The translations under genes and the position numbers were made by a program. Of a stretch of 64,000 nucleotides of DNA, positions 1 through 8,443 are shown piece by piece. The notes under the pieces were generated by a model. The model was not told where the DNA came from. It saw only the letters and a program-made list of their open reading frames with translations, and did not search any database. The stretch lies in assembly GCF_026735165.1 (NCBI RefSeq), contig NZ_JAPQES010000008.1:1-64000 (forward strand), in the 5' to 3' direction. Source of the DNA: Clostridium ganghwense. GTDB lineage: Bacteria; Bacillota; Clostridia; Clostridiales; Clostridiaceae. How positions within the stretch are numbered: position 1 is the stretch's first letter; the number at the start of each line of letters is the position of its first letter.

Positions 1-99
1 CTAGTAAGACCCCTGGAAGACTACCAGGTTGATAGGTTGGAGGTGTAAGTGCAGTAATGCATTCAGCTGACCAATACTAATAGGTCGAGGGCTTGATCA
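1..99 (+). rRNA. 23S ribosomal RNA, 3' end (partial)
   Basis: The first ~99 bases match the conserved 3' terminus of bacterial 23S rRNA, including ACTAATAGGTCGAGGGCTTG near the end. The rest of the gene lies upstream of the window. The exact 3' end is placed by family knowledge and may be off by a few bases. It is followed by tRNA-Asn and then 5S rRNA. Confidence 0.93.
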
Positions 100-147
100 A
101 ATAATTAAATTCACTGTGCAATTTTGAGAGAACAAATTCTCAAACGT

Positions 148-222
148 TCCGCGATAGCTCAACGGTGGAGCACTCGGCTGTTAACCGATAGGTTGAAGGT
201 TCGAATCCTTTTCGCGGAGCCA
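148..222 (+). tRNA. tRNA-Asn (anticodon GTT)
   Basis: Acceptor arms TCCGCGA/TCGCGGA pair perfectly, the anticodon loop reads CTGTTAA, the T arm is GGTTCGAATCC, and CCA is encoded. It lies between the 23S and 5S genes, so it is part of the rRNA operon. Confidence 0.95.
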
Positions 223-236
223 TTTTAAAAATTAAA

Positions 237-352
237 TCTGGTGGTTATGGCTTGAAGGTAACACCCGTTCCCATACCGAACACGAAGGTTAAGCTTCAAA
301 GCGCCGATGGTACTGCACTGGAGACGGTGTGGAAGAGTAGGTCGCCGCCGGG
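237..352 (+). rRNA. 5S ribosomal RNA
   Basis: About 116 bases with the conserved cores CCCATACCGAACACG and GCGCCGATGGTACTGC and a pairing terminal stem (CTGGTGG near the start, CCGCCGG at the end). The size is normal. Ends are estimated from the terminal stem. tRNA-Phe starts only about six bases downstream. Confidence 0.93.
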
Positions 353-358
353 TAATAT

Positions 359-434
<76 letters not shown>

Positions 435-442
435 AGTTTTAT

Positions 443-518
443 GGGCGCATAGCTCAGCTGGGAGAGCATCTGCCTTACAAGCAGGGGGTCACAGGTTCGA
501 GCCCTGTTGTGCCCACCA
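443..518 (+). tRNA. tRNA-Val (anticodon TAC)
   Basis: 76 bases, acceptor GGGCGCA/TGTGCCC, anticodon loop CTTACAA, standard D and T arms and an encoded CCA. Confidence 0.95.
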
Positions 519-530
519 TAAAACAAATGT

Positions 531-607
531 GGCCTAGTGGCTCAGTTGGTTAGAGTACCGGCCTGTCACGCCGGGGGTCGAGGGTTCGAGTCCCTTCTAG
601 GTCGCCA
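531..607 (+). tRNA. tRNA-Asp (anticodon GTC)
   Basis: 77 bases, acceptor GGCCTAG/CTAGGTC (one G:U pair), anticodon loop CTGTCAC, discriminator G and an encoded CCA. Confidence 0.95.
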
Positions 608-612
608 TATAA

Positions 613-688
<76 letters not shown>

Positions 689-699
689 TTTAAAAATTT

Positions 700-774
700 G
701 GCTCCTTGGTCAAGCGGTCAAGACACCACCCTTTCACGGTGGTAACAGGGGTTCGATTCCCCTAGGAGTCACCA
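700..774 (+). tRNA. tRNA-Glu (anticodon TTC)
   Basis: 75 bases, acceptor GGCTCCT/AGGAGTC, anticodon loop CTTTCAC and an encoded CCA. Confidence 0.94.
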
Positions 775-791
775 TTTATAATTTTATATAT

Positions 792-875
792 GCAGGTGTG
801 GCGGAATTGGCAGACGCACTAGACTTAGGATCTAGCGCCTTTGGCATGGGGGTTCGACTCCCTTCACCTGCACCA
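792..875 (+). tRNA. tRNA-Leu (anticodon TAG)
   Basis: 84 bases with the long variable arm of class II tRNAs, acceptor GCAGGTG/CACCTGC, anticodon loop CTTAGGA and an encoded CCA. Confidence 0.95.
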
Positions 876-897
876 TAAAATTTCAAATTGTATATAT

Positions 898-971
898 GCG
901 GGTATGGTTCAATGGTAGAACGTCAGCCTTCCAAGCTGAACACAGGGGTTCGATTCCCCTTACCCGCTCCA
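898..971 (+). tRNA. tRNA-Gly (anticodon TCC)
   Basis: 74 bases, acceptor GCGGGTA/TACCCGC, anticodon loop CTTCCAA, discriminator T and an encoded CCA. Confidence 0.95.
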
Positions 972-979
972 ATAAATAT

Positions 980-1056
<77 letters not shown>

Positions 1057-1059
1057 TAT

Positions 1060-1136
1060 GGTGGACGTAGTTCAGTTGGTAGAGCGCCAGATTGTGGTTC
1101 TGGTTGTCGAGGGTTCGAGTCCCTTCGTCCACCCCA
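1060..1136 (+). tRNA. tRNA-His (anticodon GTG)
   Basis: Acceptor GTGGACG/CGTCCAC with the extra G(-1) at 1060 opposite C73, the histidine identity pair. The anticodon loop is TTGTGGT and CCA is encoded. Confidence 0.95.
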
Positions 1137-1160
1137 CTTAAATTAATTAAAACAAAATAT

Positions 1161-1236
1161 GGGGGTATAGCTCAGCTGGGAGAGCACCTGCCTTGCACGC
1201 AGGGGGTCAGGAGTTCGAATCTCCTTATCTCCACCA
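1161..1236 (+). tRNA. tRNA-Ala (anticodon TGC)
   Basis: Acceptor GGGGGTA/TATCTCC contains the G3:U70 wobble pair that identifies tRNA-Ala. The anticodon loop is CTTGCAC and CCA is encoded. Last gene of the tRNA cluster. Confidence 0.95.
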
Positions 1237-1241
1237 TTGAA

Positions 1242-1268
1242 AACAGTCTTGTATAAGACTGTTTTTTT
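1242..1268 (+). terminator. Intrinsic terminator of the rRNA/tRNA operon
   Basis: Stem AACAGTCTT / AAGACTGTT with loop GTAT, followed by a run of T. It directly follows tRNA-Ala, so it closes the rRNA-tRNA transcript. Confidence 0.9.
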
Positions 1269-1460
1269 ATTTTTTTCTATCATATATGTAGATAATAAAG
1301 TTGTTGCTTATTCAAACAATGAGTATTAAAATGGTAATTAATACTCGTTTGCAAATTACTATAGAAATATATTAAGTGTTATTGTAACATTTATATCATG
1401 ATTTAGCTTGGGTAATGAAAAATTTAGAGGAATAAATAAGATGAAAAAAGGTGATAAATT

Positions 1461-2000
1461 ATGTTTAGGCATTTAATTGATAAAGATGTTGAATTAAGGT
1501 TACTTGAAAATAATTATGCAGAAGAAATATTTAAATCAATTGATTCATGTAGAAATCATTTACGAGAATGGTTACCTTGGGTAGATGCTACTAAGACATT
1601 TGAGGACACAAAAAATTTTATTGAGATGACAAAGAAACAGTTCGCAGCAAACGATGGATTTCAAGCAGGAATATGGTATAGAGGAGAATTTGCTGGAGTA
1701 ATAGGATACCATGGAATTAGTTGGTGTAATAAATCAATAAGCATAGGGTATTGGCTGGATAAAAGATATATAGGTAAAGGGATCATGACAAAAGCATGTA
1801 GAGTATTTATAGACTATGCATTTAACGATTTAAAATTGAATAGAGTAGAAATTAGATGTGCTGAAAACAACTATAAAAGTAGAGCTATTCCAGAAAGATT
1901 TGGTTTTACTAAAGAAGGTTTAATAAGAGACGCTGAATGGCTTTATGATCATCATGTTAATCATGTTGTTTATGGTATGTTAGTTAATGAATGGAAATAG
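1461..2000 (+). CDS. GNAT N-acetyltransferase, RimJ/RimL (YdaF-like) type
   Basis: A 179-residue protein with the single GNAT fold of the RimJ/RimL family, which acetylates N-termini of ribosomal proteins or other amines using acetyl-CoA. Visible marks are the N-terminal REWLPWVD segment, the acetyl-CoA loop region around YIGKGIMTKAC (about residues 108-118) and the C-terminal RAIPERFGFTKEG helix-strand. The whole protein resembles Bacillus subtilis YdaF in length and motif order. The start is ATG preceded by AAAAGGTGAT. It is monocistronic between the tRNA terminator and ywbE. The true substrate cannot be told from sequence. Confidence 0.88.
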   Translation: MFRHLIDKDVELRLLENNYAEEIFKSIDSCRNHLREWLPWVDATKTFEDTKNFIEMTKKQFAANDGFQAGIWYRGEFAGVIGYHGISWCNKSISIGYWLDKRYIGKGIMTKACRVFIDYAFNDLKLNRVEIRCAENNYKSRAIPERFGFTKEGLIRDAEWLYDHHVNHVVYGMLVNEWK

Positions 2001-2127
2001 TATATATAGCTATTGACCCAATTTAATAAGATATAGTTCAAAGGAAACTGTATACTAACAAAAAAAGATTATTTTATTTGAAGACGGTGATAAAATTATA
2101 TTGCAAGTAAAGAAAGAGGAGAATATT

Positions 2128-2322
2128 ATGGATGGAACTATAAGAGCAAATATAAAACAAGGTATAAAAGTAAAAGTTGTTCAAAAACAAGATCAGCGTT
2201 CTGGTAAATTAACAGAAGGTGTGGTTCAAAAAATTCTTACAAAGTCACCTAGTCATCATCATGGGATCAAAGTGATGCTTGAGAGTGGAATTGTAGGCAG
2301 AGTTAAGGAAATATTGAAATGA
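2128..2322 (+). CDS. ywbE: YwbE family protein (DUF2196)
   Basis: A 64-residue protein with the family pattern: RANIKQG, DQRSGKLTEG and SHHHGIKVMLESG, ending VGRVKEILK. Function is unknown; the fold is likely a small beta barrel. ATG at 2128 is chosen over an upstream in-frame TTG at 2101 because AAAGAGGAG sits just before the ATG and known members start there. A rho-independent terminator follows. A deleted copy of its 3' half lies at 12241-12315, downstream of thiD. Confidence 0.88.
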   Translation: MDGTIRANIKQGIKVKVVQKQDQRSGKLTEGVVQKILTKSPSHHHGIKVMLESGIVGRVKEILK

Positions 2323-2362
2323 ATATAATTATAGGATAACTGTTTAATCTAAAAAAATAGTC

Positions 2363-2399
2363 AGGCTGTTGATAAATATATTTTGTCAACAGCCTTTTT
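2363..2399 (+). terminator. Intrinsic terminator after ywbE
   Basis: Stem AGGCTGTTGA / TCAACAGCCT with a 13-base loop followed by TTTTTA. It separates ywbE from the cellulose operon. Confidence 0.88.
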
Positions 2400-2422
2400 A
2401 ATTATTAATTTTAATATGTATG

Positions 2423-2431
2423 TGGTATAAT
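2423..2431 (+). promoter_or_regulatory. Possible extended -10 promoter for the cellulose operon
   Basis: TGGTATAAT is an extended -10 (TGnTATAAT) about 170 bases upstream of the synthase start. No convincing -35 is visible. The remaining leader to 2598 is AT-rich; no c-di-GMP riboswitch core was recognised, so the PilZ domain is the only c-di-GMP input seen. Confidence 0.35.
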
Positions 2432-2598
2432 CAATAATGTCGAATATTGACGAAAATACTGAGAAAAATACTGGGATTTCAAATTAAATCAAACTGAGAA
2501 TTGTTTATATTATGTTTTAGAAGAGTTCTATTTAACTTTTTGCAAAAAATATCGATAAAATATTACTAGTTATTACTTTAATAAGGACGGTGATTCTT

Positions 2599-4863
2599 TT
2601 GAATCTCAATATCATAAAAAACAAAATTTTAGTTATTAGTACTGTGATTGTGTCCTTGATATATTTAGGATGGCGTATTTTTTTTACAATTCCTTTTGAA
2701 TATGGAATCATTGCAGTTGTGTCTGGGATGTATCTTTTAATTATAGAAATTATAGGTATGTTTGAAGCTGGTATTCACTTCTACAATATGACAAATGTGC
2801 AATGTCCTAAGTGCCCTAAAATAGAAAATGAACAGTATCCTGATGTGGATGTATTTATAGCCACATATAATGAGCCTGTTGAATTATTATATAAAACAAT
2901 TAATGGTTGTTTAAATATGGATTATCCTCATAAATCCAAAGTGCATATATACTTGTGCGACGATGGTAATCGTCAAGCAATGAAAGATTTGTGTAACAAA
3001 ATGAATATAGGATATATAACAAGAACAGAAAGAAAACATGCAAAAGCCGGAAATTTAAATAATGCAATGGCATATACTTCATCTCCTCTTATTGTCACAA
3101 TGGATGCAGATATGATTCCAATGCATGATTTTTTAACTGCATGTATTCCTTATTTTTTTACAGAAGAGAAAGTTGGATTTGTACAAACTCCTCAGAGTTT
3201 TTATAATCCAGACTTATTTCAATTTAATTTGTATTCAGAAAGTAGAATTCCAAATGAGCAGGACTATTTTTATCACGATATCCAGGTAGGGAGGAATAAA
3301 AGTAATTCGGTTATATATGGAGGCTCTAACACTATTATTTCAAGACAAGCATTAGATGAAATTGGAGGATTTTGTACAGGAGTTATAACAGAAGACTTTG
3401 CAACAGGTATGTTAATTCAAAGTAAAGGATATAAGTGTTATGCTTTAAATGATGTTCATGCATCAGGTCTATCACCATCAGATTTAAAAAGCTTAATTAA
3501 GCAAAGAGAGAGATGGGCAAGAGGATGTATTCAAACTGGACGAAAGAATAATATAATTTTCAAAAAAGGTTTTACTATATCACAAAAGCTTAATTATATT
3601 GCTTCTGTTTTATACTGGTTTTTCCCAGTGAAAAGATTAATTTATATAATGGCTCCTATTTTATTTACCGTTTTCAATATTATTGTTGTAAAGTGCACAT
3701 TGCTTGAAGTTCTTATATTTTGGTTGCCAATGTATTTACTTACTAATACATGTATTAGTAAATTATCAGGTAATATCCGTAATACTAAATGGACAAACGT
3801 TTATGAAAACATCTTATTTCCATCATTACTTTTCCCTGTTATTTTAGAAACATTTTGTATTTCACAAAGAAAATTTGCAGTTACACGAAAAGATAAAGTT
3901 GAAGATGATAGGAAATATCAACTTATGCGTGCATTACCACATGTGTTTTTTGCTATTTTATCTGCTATTGGCATCGTTAATTGTATAAGATGGACTTTTA
4001 CTACTGGTTCAATTGGCATGATAGTAGTTTTATTTTGGTTACTAATAAATTTTTATAATATTTTAATGTCTATTTTGTTTATGACAGGAAGAAAGGTTTA
4101 TAGAAAATATGAGCGCAGTATGGCAAAGGTAGGCTGTACAATAGCAAATAGTAATTTTAATATTAATTGTTTAACTTATGATATTTCTGAAGAGGGATTT
4201 TCAGTTATACTGGACTTCCCAAAATATATTGATTATAAAATAGAGAATGAAATAAGTTTAAAGACTGATAGATACGCAAGTCAGTTTAAAGCTAAAATAG
4301 TTCATGTTTCTAATATAAAAGAGCTGTGGAAATATTCTTTTAAAATTGTTGAAATTAAGGAATCAGAAAAAAGACAGCTTTTACAGATTATTTACGATAG
4401 GGTTCCATCTTTACCTAGAATATTAGATAAAGATGTCAGTACATTTGAAGATCTTAGAATAAATACATTTAAAAGAGCAGAAAAAGGTAAAATATCAAAT
4501 AGAAAATTGTCACGATTTGCCTTAGATGAATCAGTTGAAGCTATAAATTACGGAGTAGTTAGATTTAAGGATTTTAATTATGAATATATAAGAATTGATA
4601 CTGGTCATGATGAACCTGAAAATTTGATTATACCATTAGAATATGGAATTATATTAAAGTGTACGTTGGTTACATTTGGGGGGAAGAGGCAAGATAAACT
4701 TTATAAAATTACAAACTATAAATCCTTTGCACAAGATAAAAATTTTGAAAGTATTTTGCAAAAATGGATTGATAATTTTAACAAACTAATAGAAGAAAAT
4801 AAAAAAGTTAATGTTACGAATAATACTGTTTCAGATGAATTGGATGAAATGTCTTATCTATAA
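2599..4863 (+). CDS. ccsA: Cellulose synthase catalytic subunit (GT2) with PilZ domain
   Basis: A membrane glycosyltransferase that polymerises UDP-glucose into beta-1,4-glucan and extrudes it. N-terminal membrane helices are followed by the GT2 domain with DDG (about residue 122), DAD (about 170), TED (about 265) and QRERW (about 303), then further helices. The C-terminal part has RKYER (about 501) and DISEEG (about 528), the RxxxR and DxSxxG motifs of c-di-GMP-binding PilZ domains. A TTG start at 2599 fits the AAGGACGGTGAT ribosome site better than GTG at 2590, which would sit too close. It is the first of five co-oriented genes. The symbol follows the Clostridioides difficile Ccs locus by similarity of content; product inferred from family. 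Confidence 0.88.
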   Translation: MNLNIIKNKILVISTVIVSLIYLGWRIFFTIPFEYGIIAVVSGMYLLIIEIIGMFEAGIHFYNMTNVQCPKCPKIENEQYPDVDVFIATYNEPVELLYKTINGCLNMDYPHKSKVHIYLCDDGNRQAMKDLCNKMNIGYITRTERKHAKAGNLNNAMAYTSSPLIVTMDADMIPMHDFLTACIPYFFTEEKVGFVQTPQSFYNPDLFQFNLYSESRIPNEQDYFYHDIQVGRNKSNSVIYGGSNTIISRQALDEIGGFCTGVITEDFATGMLIQSKGYKCYALNDVHASGLSPSDLKSLIKQRERWARGCIQTGRKNNIIFKKGFTISQKLNYIASVLYWFFPVKRLIYIMAPILFTVFNIIVVKCTLLEVLIFWLPMYLLTNTCISKLSGNIRNTKWTNVYENILFPSLLFPVILETFCISQRKFAVTRKDKVEDDRKYQLMRALPHVFFAILSAIGIVNCIRWTFTTGSIGMIVVLFWLLINFYNILMSILFMTGRKVYRKYERSMAKVGCTIANSNFNINCLTYDISEEGFSVILDFPKYIDYKIENEISLKTDRYASQFKAKIVHVSNIKELWKYSFKIVEIKESEKRQLLQIIYDRVPSLPRILDKDVSTFEDLRINTFKRAEKGKISNRKLSRFALDESVEAINYGVVRFKDFNYEYIRIDTGHDEPENLIIPLEYGIILKCTLVTFGGKRQDKLYKITNYKSFAQDKNFESILQKWIDNFNKLIEENKKVNVTNNTVSDELDEMSYL

Positions 4864-4876
4864 AATGGAGGTTAGT

Positions 4877-5983
4877 ATGTTAGATAGAAAAAAACATATA
4901 ACAATGTTAAGCTTCTGTGCAGCTATTCTGTTGATGATATGTTTTGCCTTGCCTGTATATGCTTTAGACTCCAATTTAGGACTTCAATTTAACAGCGTAA
5001 TATTGCAAGCTAATGGTGGAGATACTAAATGGGAAACCGTCAAGCAAAATGGGCATATAGTGTTAAATACAAATACGACAGGTTTAGAAAAAGGTTATTA
5101 CACATCTCAACTTTCTGTTAAAGCTAAAATGGATTGGTCATCCTATGGAGAAGTATCTTTTTATGTAAAAAATTTTTCTAATAAACCTGTTAGAATCAAT
5201 TTATTTGTTATTCTAAAAGATGGTACCTATCTTACAGTAGGTTCAGATGAATTTGTGCTGTTACAAAAAGAGAATCAGATGGATATGAAACTGGCCAATA
5301 CTCAAGATGGATTGATTGAATTGAATAATGACTTTACAGGATCAGTTCGTATTCCATTTGAAAATTTAAAAACCACTATACAAGATTTAAAAAATGTTAT
5401 TTCTTTTGGAATTACTACTACTACTGAAGAAAATGTTATTCAGAAAATAGAAATTGGTGATTTCAAATTAATTTCTCATAATAATCTGTCTGTTCCAAAA
5501 GAGTTTTCAAGTTTGAAAATAATTGGTGATAAGAATATAACAAAACCTATAATAGGAGAATCCATTGCCAAATATGACTTAATAGTTAATAGTGGACAAG
5601 AAAGTCAAAATAAAAACAAAGTTTCTTTTTATTTGAAAGAAAAAACTGAAGGGGTATCAATTACAGAAGATGGCAGACTAATAGTATTAACAAACGCTCC
5701 TGCTGAAAAAATTAATATAAAAGCTGTAGTTAATAATGACTTTAGTATAATATTTGAAGTTGTTTTATTAGATTCACTCGTATTGAATTTGAAAGACAAG
5801 GAAGGTTTCAGTCTTGCAGTACCGAAACCCTATGAAGTCCAAAAGATAATTAGTTCACAAGATATTTTTAACCGGACGGATGTGATCATTTTATTTAGGA
5901 TCATAATTATTTTAATAAGTACTACAATATTAACACTTTATTTTATATGGAGAAGGAAATGGAAAAAAGAAAACAACAGTTAA
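4877..5983 (+). CDS. Secreted, membrane-anchored cellulose operon protein (BcsB-like role)
   Basis: 368 residues beginning at ATG 4877, which has GGAGG seven bases upstream; an in-frame ATG at 4811 inside the synthase gene lacks such a site. A signal peptide ends near VYALD (about residue 27), a beta-rich extracellular region follows (residues about 30-330, with sugar-binding-module-like segments such as WSSYGEVSFYVKNF), and one membrane helix near residues 340-360 precedes a basic tail. This architecture matches an accessory subunit guiding the glucan, as BcsB does, or CcsB of clostridia. No close family was recognised from sequence alone, so the role rests on position between synthase and cellulase. 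Its 3' end overlaps the next gene by 25 bases. Confidence 0.72.
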   Translation: MLDRKKHITMLSFCAAILLMICFALPVYALDSNLGLQFNSVILQANGGDTKWETVKQNGHIVLNTNTTGLEKGYYTSQLSVKAKMDWSSYGEVSFYVKNFSNKPVRINLFVILKDGTYLTVGSDEFVLLQKENQMDMKLANTQDGLIELNNDFTGSVRIPFENLKTTIQDLKNVISFGITTTTEENVIQKIEIGDFKLISHNNLSVPKEFSSLKIIGDKNITKPIIGESIAKYDLIVNSGQESQNKNKVSFYLKEKTEGVSITEDGRLIVLTNAPAEKINIKAVVNNDFSIIFEVVLLDSLVLNLKDKEGFSLAVPKPYEVQKIISSQDIFNRTDVIILFRIIIILISTTILTLYFIWRRKWKKENNS

Positions 5984-6981
5984 TGAAAGTTATAATATTA
6001 TTGTTAATAGGTTCTACATCGTATTTTATGTTTAATAATTATTGTTTTAAAAATAAAAATTCATTACCTTTTTATAAGTGCATGAATATAGGTAATGCTT
6101 TAGATGCACCTAAAAATATTTCATGGGATGTAGAGATTAAAAAGGAATACTTTGATTTAATTAAGGAGGCAGGATTTGATAGTGTTCGAATACCAGTAAG
6201 ATTTTCTGATTATGCTAAAAATCAACCTAATTATGTACTTGAAGAGGAGTTCATGAAAGAAATAGATGGATATATTGACTATGCTTTAAGCAAGGATCTG
6301 GTGGTTATTTTAGATCTACATCATTTTGTAGAAATAATGGAGGAACCGACTCGATATAGAGATTGTTTTTTTAGGATATGGGAACAGCTTTCACAAAGAT
6401 ATCAAAAATATCCAGATAAACTTATTTTTGAACTACTTAATGAACCTACTAAAAATCTAAAACCTGATATATGGAATGAATATCTAAATGAAGCAATAAA
6501 GATAATTCGTCAAACTAATAAAGATAGACTGATTATTATTGGTTCGGCTGAATTTTCTTCTTTATACAGTTTGAAATATTTAACCTTACCCAAAGATAAA
6601 AATATTATGGTAACATTTCATTTTTATGAACCAAATGAATTTACATTTCAAGGGAATATATATCATCCCGGGTTTGAACATTTGAAAAATATCCCATGGA
6701 GAGGAACAAATTCAGAGGTTCAGTATATTAAAGAACGTTTTTCTATTGTGAAAAAATGGTCTGATGAAAATAATATAAGAGTTTTTTTAGGGGAATTTGG
6801 TGTGAATAAGAATGCTCCCGAAGAAGACCGGGTATTGTGGAGTAAACAAATAAGAAAAGCCGCAGAAGAAATGGATTTTGCTTGGGGATATTGGGAGTTT
6901 TGTTCTGAATTTGGTGTTTATAATTCGAAAACATTTTCGTGGAATAAACTGCTTTTAAATGCTCTGGTGGATGAGGAATAG
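5959..6981 (+). CDS. ccsZ: Membrane-anchored GH5 endo-beta-1,4-glucanase
   Basis: A 340-residue glycoside hydrolase of family 5. One N-terminal membrane anchor (about residues 9-24) puts the catalytic domain outside. Visible are MNIGNALDAP at the domain start, RIPVRF, the acid/base Glu in LLNEP (E162) and the nucleophile Glu in LGEFGV (E279). Cellulases encoded inside cellulose synthase operons (BcsZ, clostridial CcsZ) trim or edit the nascent polymer. ATG 5959 is preferred to 5947 because GGAG at 5949 then has normal spacing. Start overlaps the previous gene, suggesting translational coupling. Confidence 0.87.
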   Translation: MEKRKQQLMKVIILLLIGSTSYFMFNNYCFKNKNSLPFYKCMNIGNALDAPKNISWDVEIKKEYFDLIKEAGFDSVRIPVRFSDYAKNQPNYVLEEEFMKEIDGYIDYALSKDLVVILDLHHFVEIMEEPTRYRDCFFRIWEQLSQRYQKYPDKLIFELLNEPTKNLKPDIWNEYLNEAIKIIRQTNKDRLIIIGSAEFSSLYSLKYLTLPKDKNIMVTFHFYEPNEFTFQGNIYHPGFEHLKNIPWRGTNSEVQYIKERFSIVKKWSDENNIRVFLGEFGVNKNAPEEDRVLWSKQIRKAAEEMDFAWGYWEFCSEFGVYNSKTFSWNKLLLNALVDEE

Positions 6982-7004
6982 TTAACTAAGAAAGGAGGTA
7001 TTTT

Positions 7005-8426
7005 ATGCTTTTTTCAAGTGTAGTTTTTTTATTTTATTTTCTTCCAGTAGTTCTATTGTTGTACTATACTCTAAGATTCTCGAGTACACTTAAAAACATT
7101 TTTTTATTGTTTGCAAGTTTGTTTTTTTACGCTTGGGGTGAGCCGTGGTTTGTTCTAATTATGATTATATCTATTCTATGTAATTATATATTTGCACTTT
7201 TGGTTGACAAATATCGAGATAAAAAATCTATTGCAAAGTTTATCCTTGTTTTGATGTGTTCGGTTAATTTAGGATTACTTTTTGTTTTTAAATATCTTGG
7301 TTTTGCTCTTAGAACAATTAATGAAATTACTTATTTACAAATACCTATACCTAATATAGCATTGCCAATAGGAATTTCATTTTTTACATTTCAAGCAATG
7401 TCTTATGTAATAGATGTTTATAGAAAAAATGGGAAGATACAAAAGAATCCTTTTTATGTTGCTTTATACATTTCATTCTTTCCACAGCTAATTGCAGGAC
7501 CAATTGTACGTTACAGTACAATTGCAGAACAAATAGATAATAGAAGAGAAACGTGGCAAAAATTTTCGGTAGGAACCTGTAGATTTATTACAGGGCTTGG
7601 AAAGAAAGTGCTAATTGCTAATAATATGGCAATTATAGCAGACCGTATTTTTCAAATGAACACAAGTTCTAGTATACCCATTAGTCTTGCATGGCTGGGA
7701 TCTATTACGTATACACTACAAATATTTTTTGATTTTTCCGGATATTCTGATATGGCGATTGGCCTTGGTTTAATGTTTGGATTTAAATTTGAAGAAAACT
7801 TTAATTATCCATATATATCAAAATCCATTACTGAGTTTTGGCGCAGATGGCACATGTCTCTTGGAGCATGGTTTAAAGATTACGTTTATTTTCCATTAGG
7901 AGGTTCTCGGGTAAAAAATAAAGATAAAGTTATACGTAATTTATTTGTAGTTTGGCTACTTACAGGTATATGGCACGGAGCAGAATGGACATTTATACTA
8001 TGGGGACTTTTAAACTTTGTTTTTATTGTAATAGAAAAGTTTTTTGCTATTGATAAAATGATAAATCATAGGGTGATTCGTAGAGTATATACTTTATTTG
8101 TTGTCAATTTAGGGTGGGTTTTATTCCGTTCTACAAATCTTATTGAAGCAGGAAAATTTATTTCAAGTATGTTTGGACTTTATGGAAATGGCTTTTGGAG
8201 TGATTACACATTTATGTTTTTAAAAGAATATATGGTATTTTTAATAGCAGCAATTATTTTTTCAACTCCAATGGCAAAGAGAATGAATAAACTTATTGTA
8301 GATGGTGCAAGAGGAAGGGAAATTCTTGAATTTGGTTATCCATTTGTGATTATGGGATTATTCTTAATATGTGTTTCATATTTGACAAAAGGCACTTACA
8401 ATCCATTTATTTACTTTAACTTTTAA
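7005..8426 (+). CDS. MBOAT membrane O-acyltransferase (AlgI-like)
   Basis: 473 residues with about ten membrane helices. The signature segment TEFWRRWHMSLGAWFKDYVY (about residues 276-295) and the catalytic His in TGIWHGAEWTF (about residue 323) define the MBOAT/AlgI family, which moves acetyl groups across the membrane for polysaccharide O-acetylation. AAAGGAGG precedes ATG by seven bases. Its place after the cellulase and before a DHHW protein points to cellulose acetylation, as proposed for WssH/AlgI systems and clostridial CcsH. Confidence 0.88.
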   Translation: MLFSSVVFLFYFLPVVLLLYYTLRFSSTLKNIFLLFASLFFYAWGEPWFVLIMIISILCNYIFALLVDKYRDKKSIAKFILVLMCSVNLGLLFVFKYLGFALRTINEITYLQIPIPNIALPIGISFFTFQAMSYVIDVYRKNGKIQKNPFYVALYISFFPQLIAGPIVRYSTIAEQIDNRRETWQKFSVGTCRFITGLGKKVLIANNMAIIADRIFQMNTSSSIPISLAWLGSITYTLQIFFDFSGYSDMAIGLGLMFGFKFEENFNYPYISKSITEFWRRWHMSLGAWFKDYVYFPLGGSRVKNKDKVIRNLFVVWLLTGIWHGAEWTFILWGLLNFVFIVIEKFFAIDKMINHRVIRRVYTLFVVNLGWVLFRSTNLIEAGKFISSMFGLYGNGFWSDYTFMFLKEYMVFLIAAIIFSTPMAKRMNKLIVDGARGREILEFGYPFVIMGLFLICVSYLTKGTYNPFIYFNF

Positions 8427-8443
8427 GGAGGAAAGTTGTAATT

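Noticed and set aside
2400-2598. A c-di-GMP riboswitch before the cellulose synthase
   Set aside because: No GEMM-type core was found; the sequence is AT-rich without the conserved tetraloop-receptor pairs.
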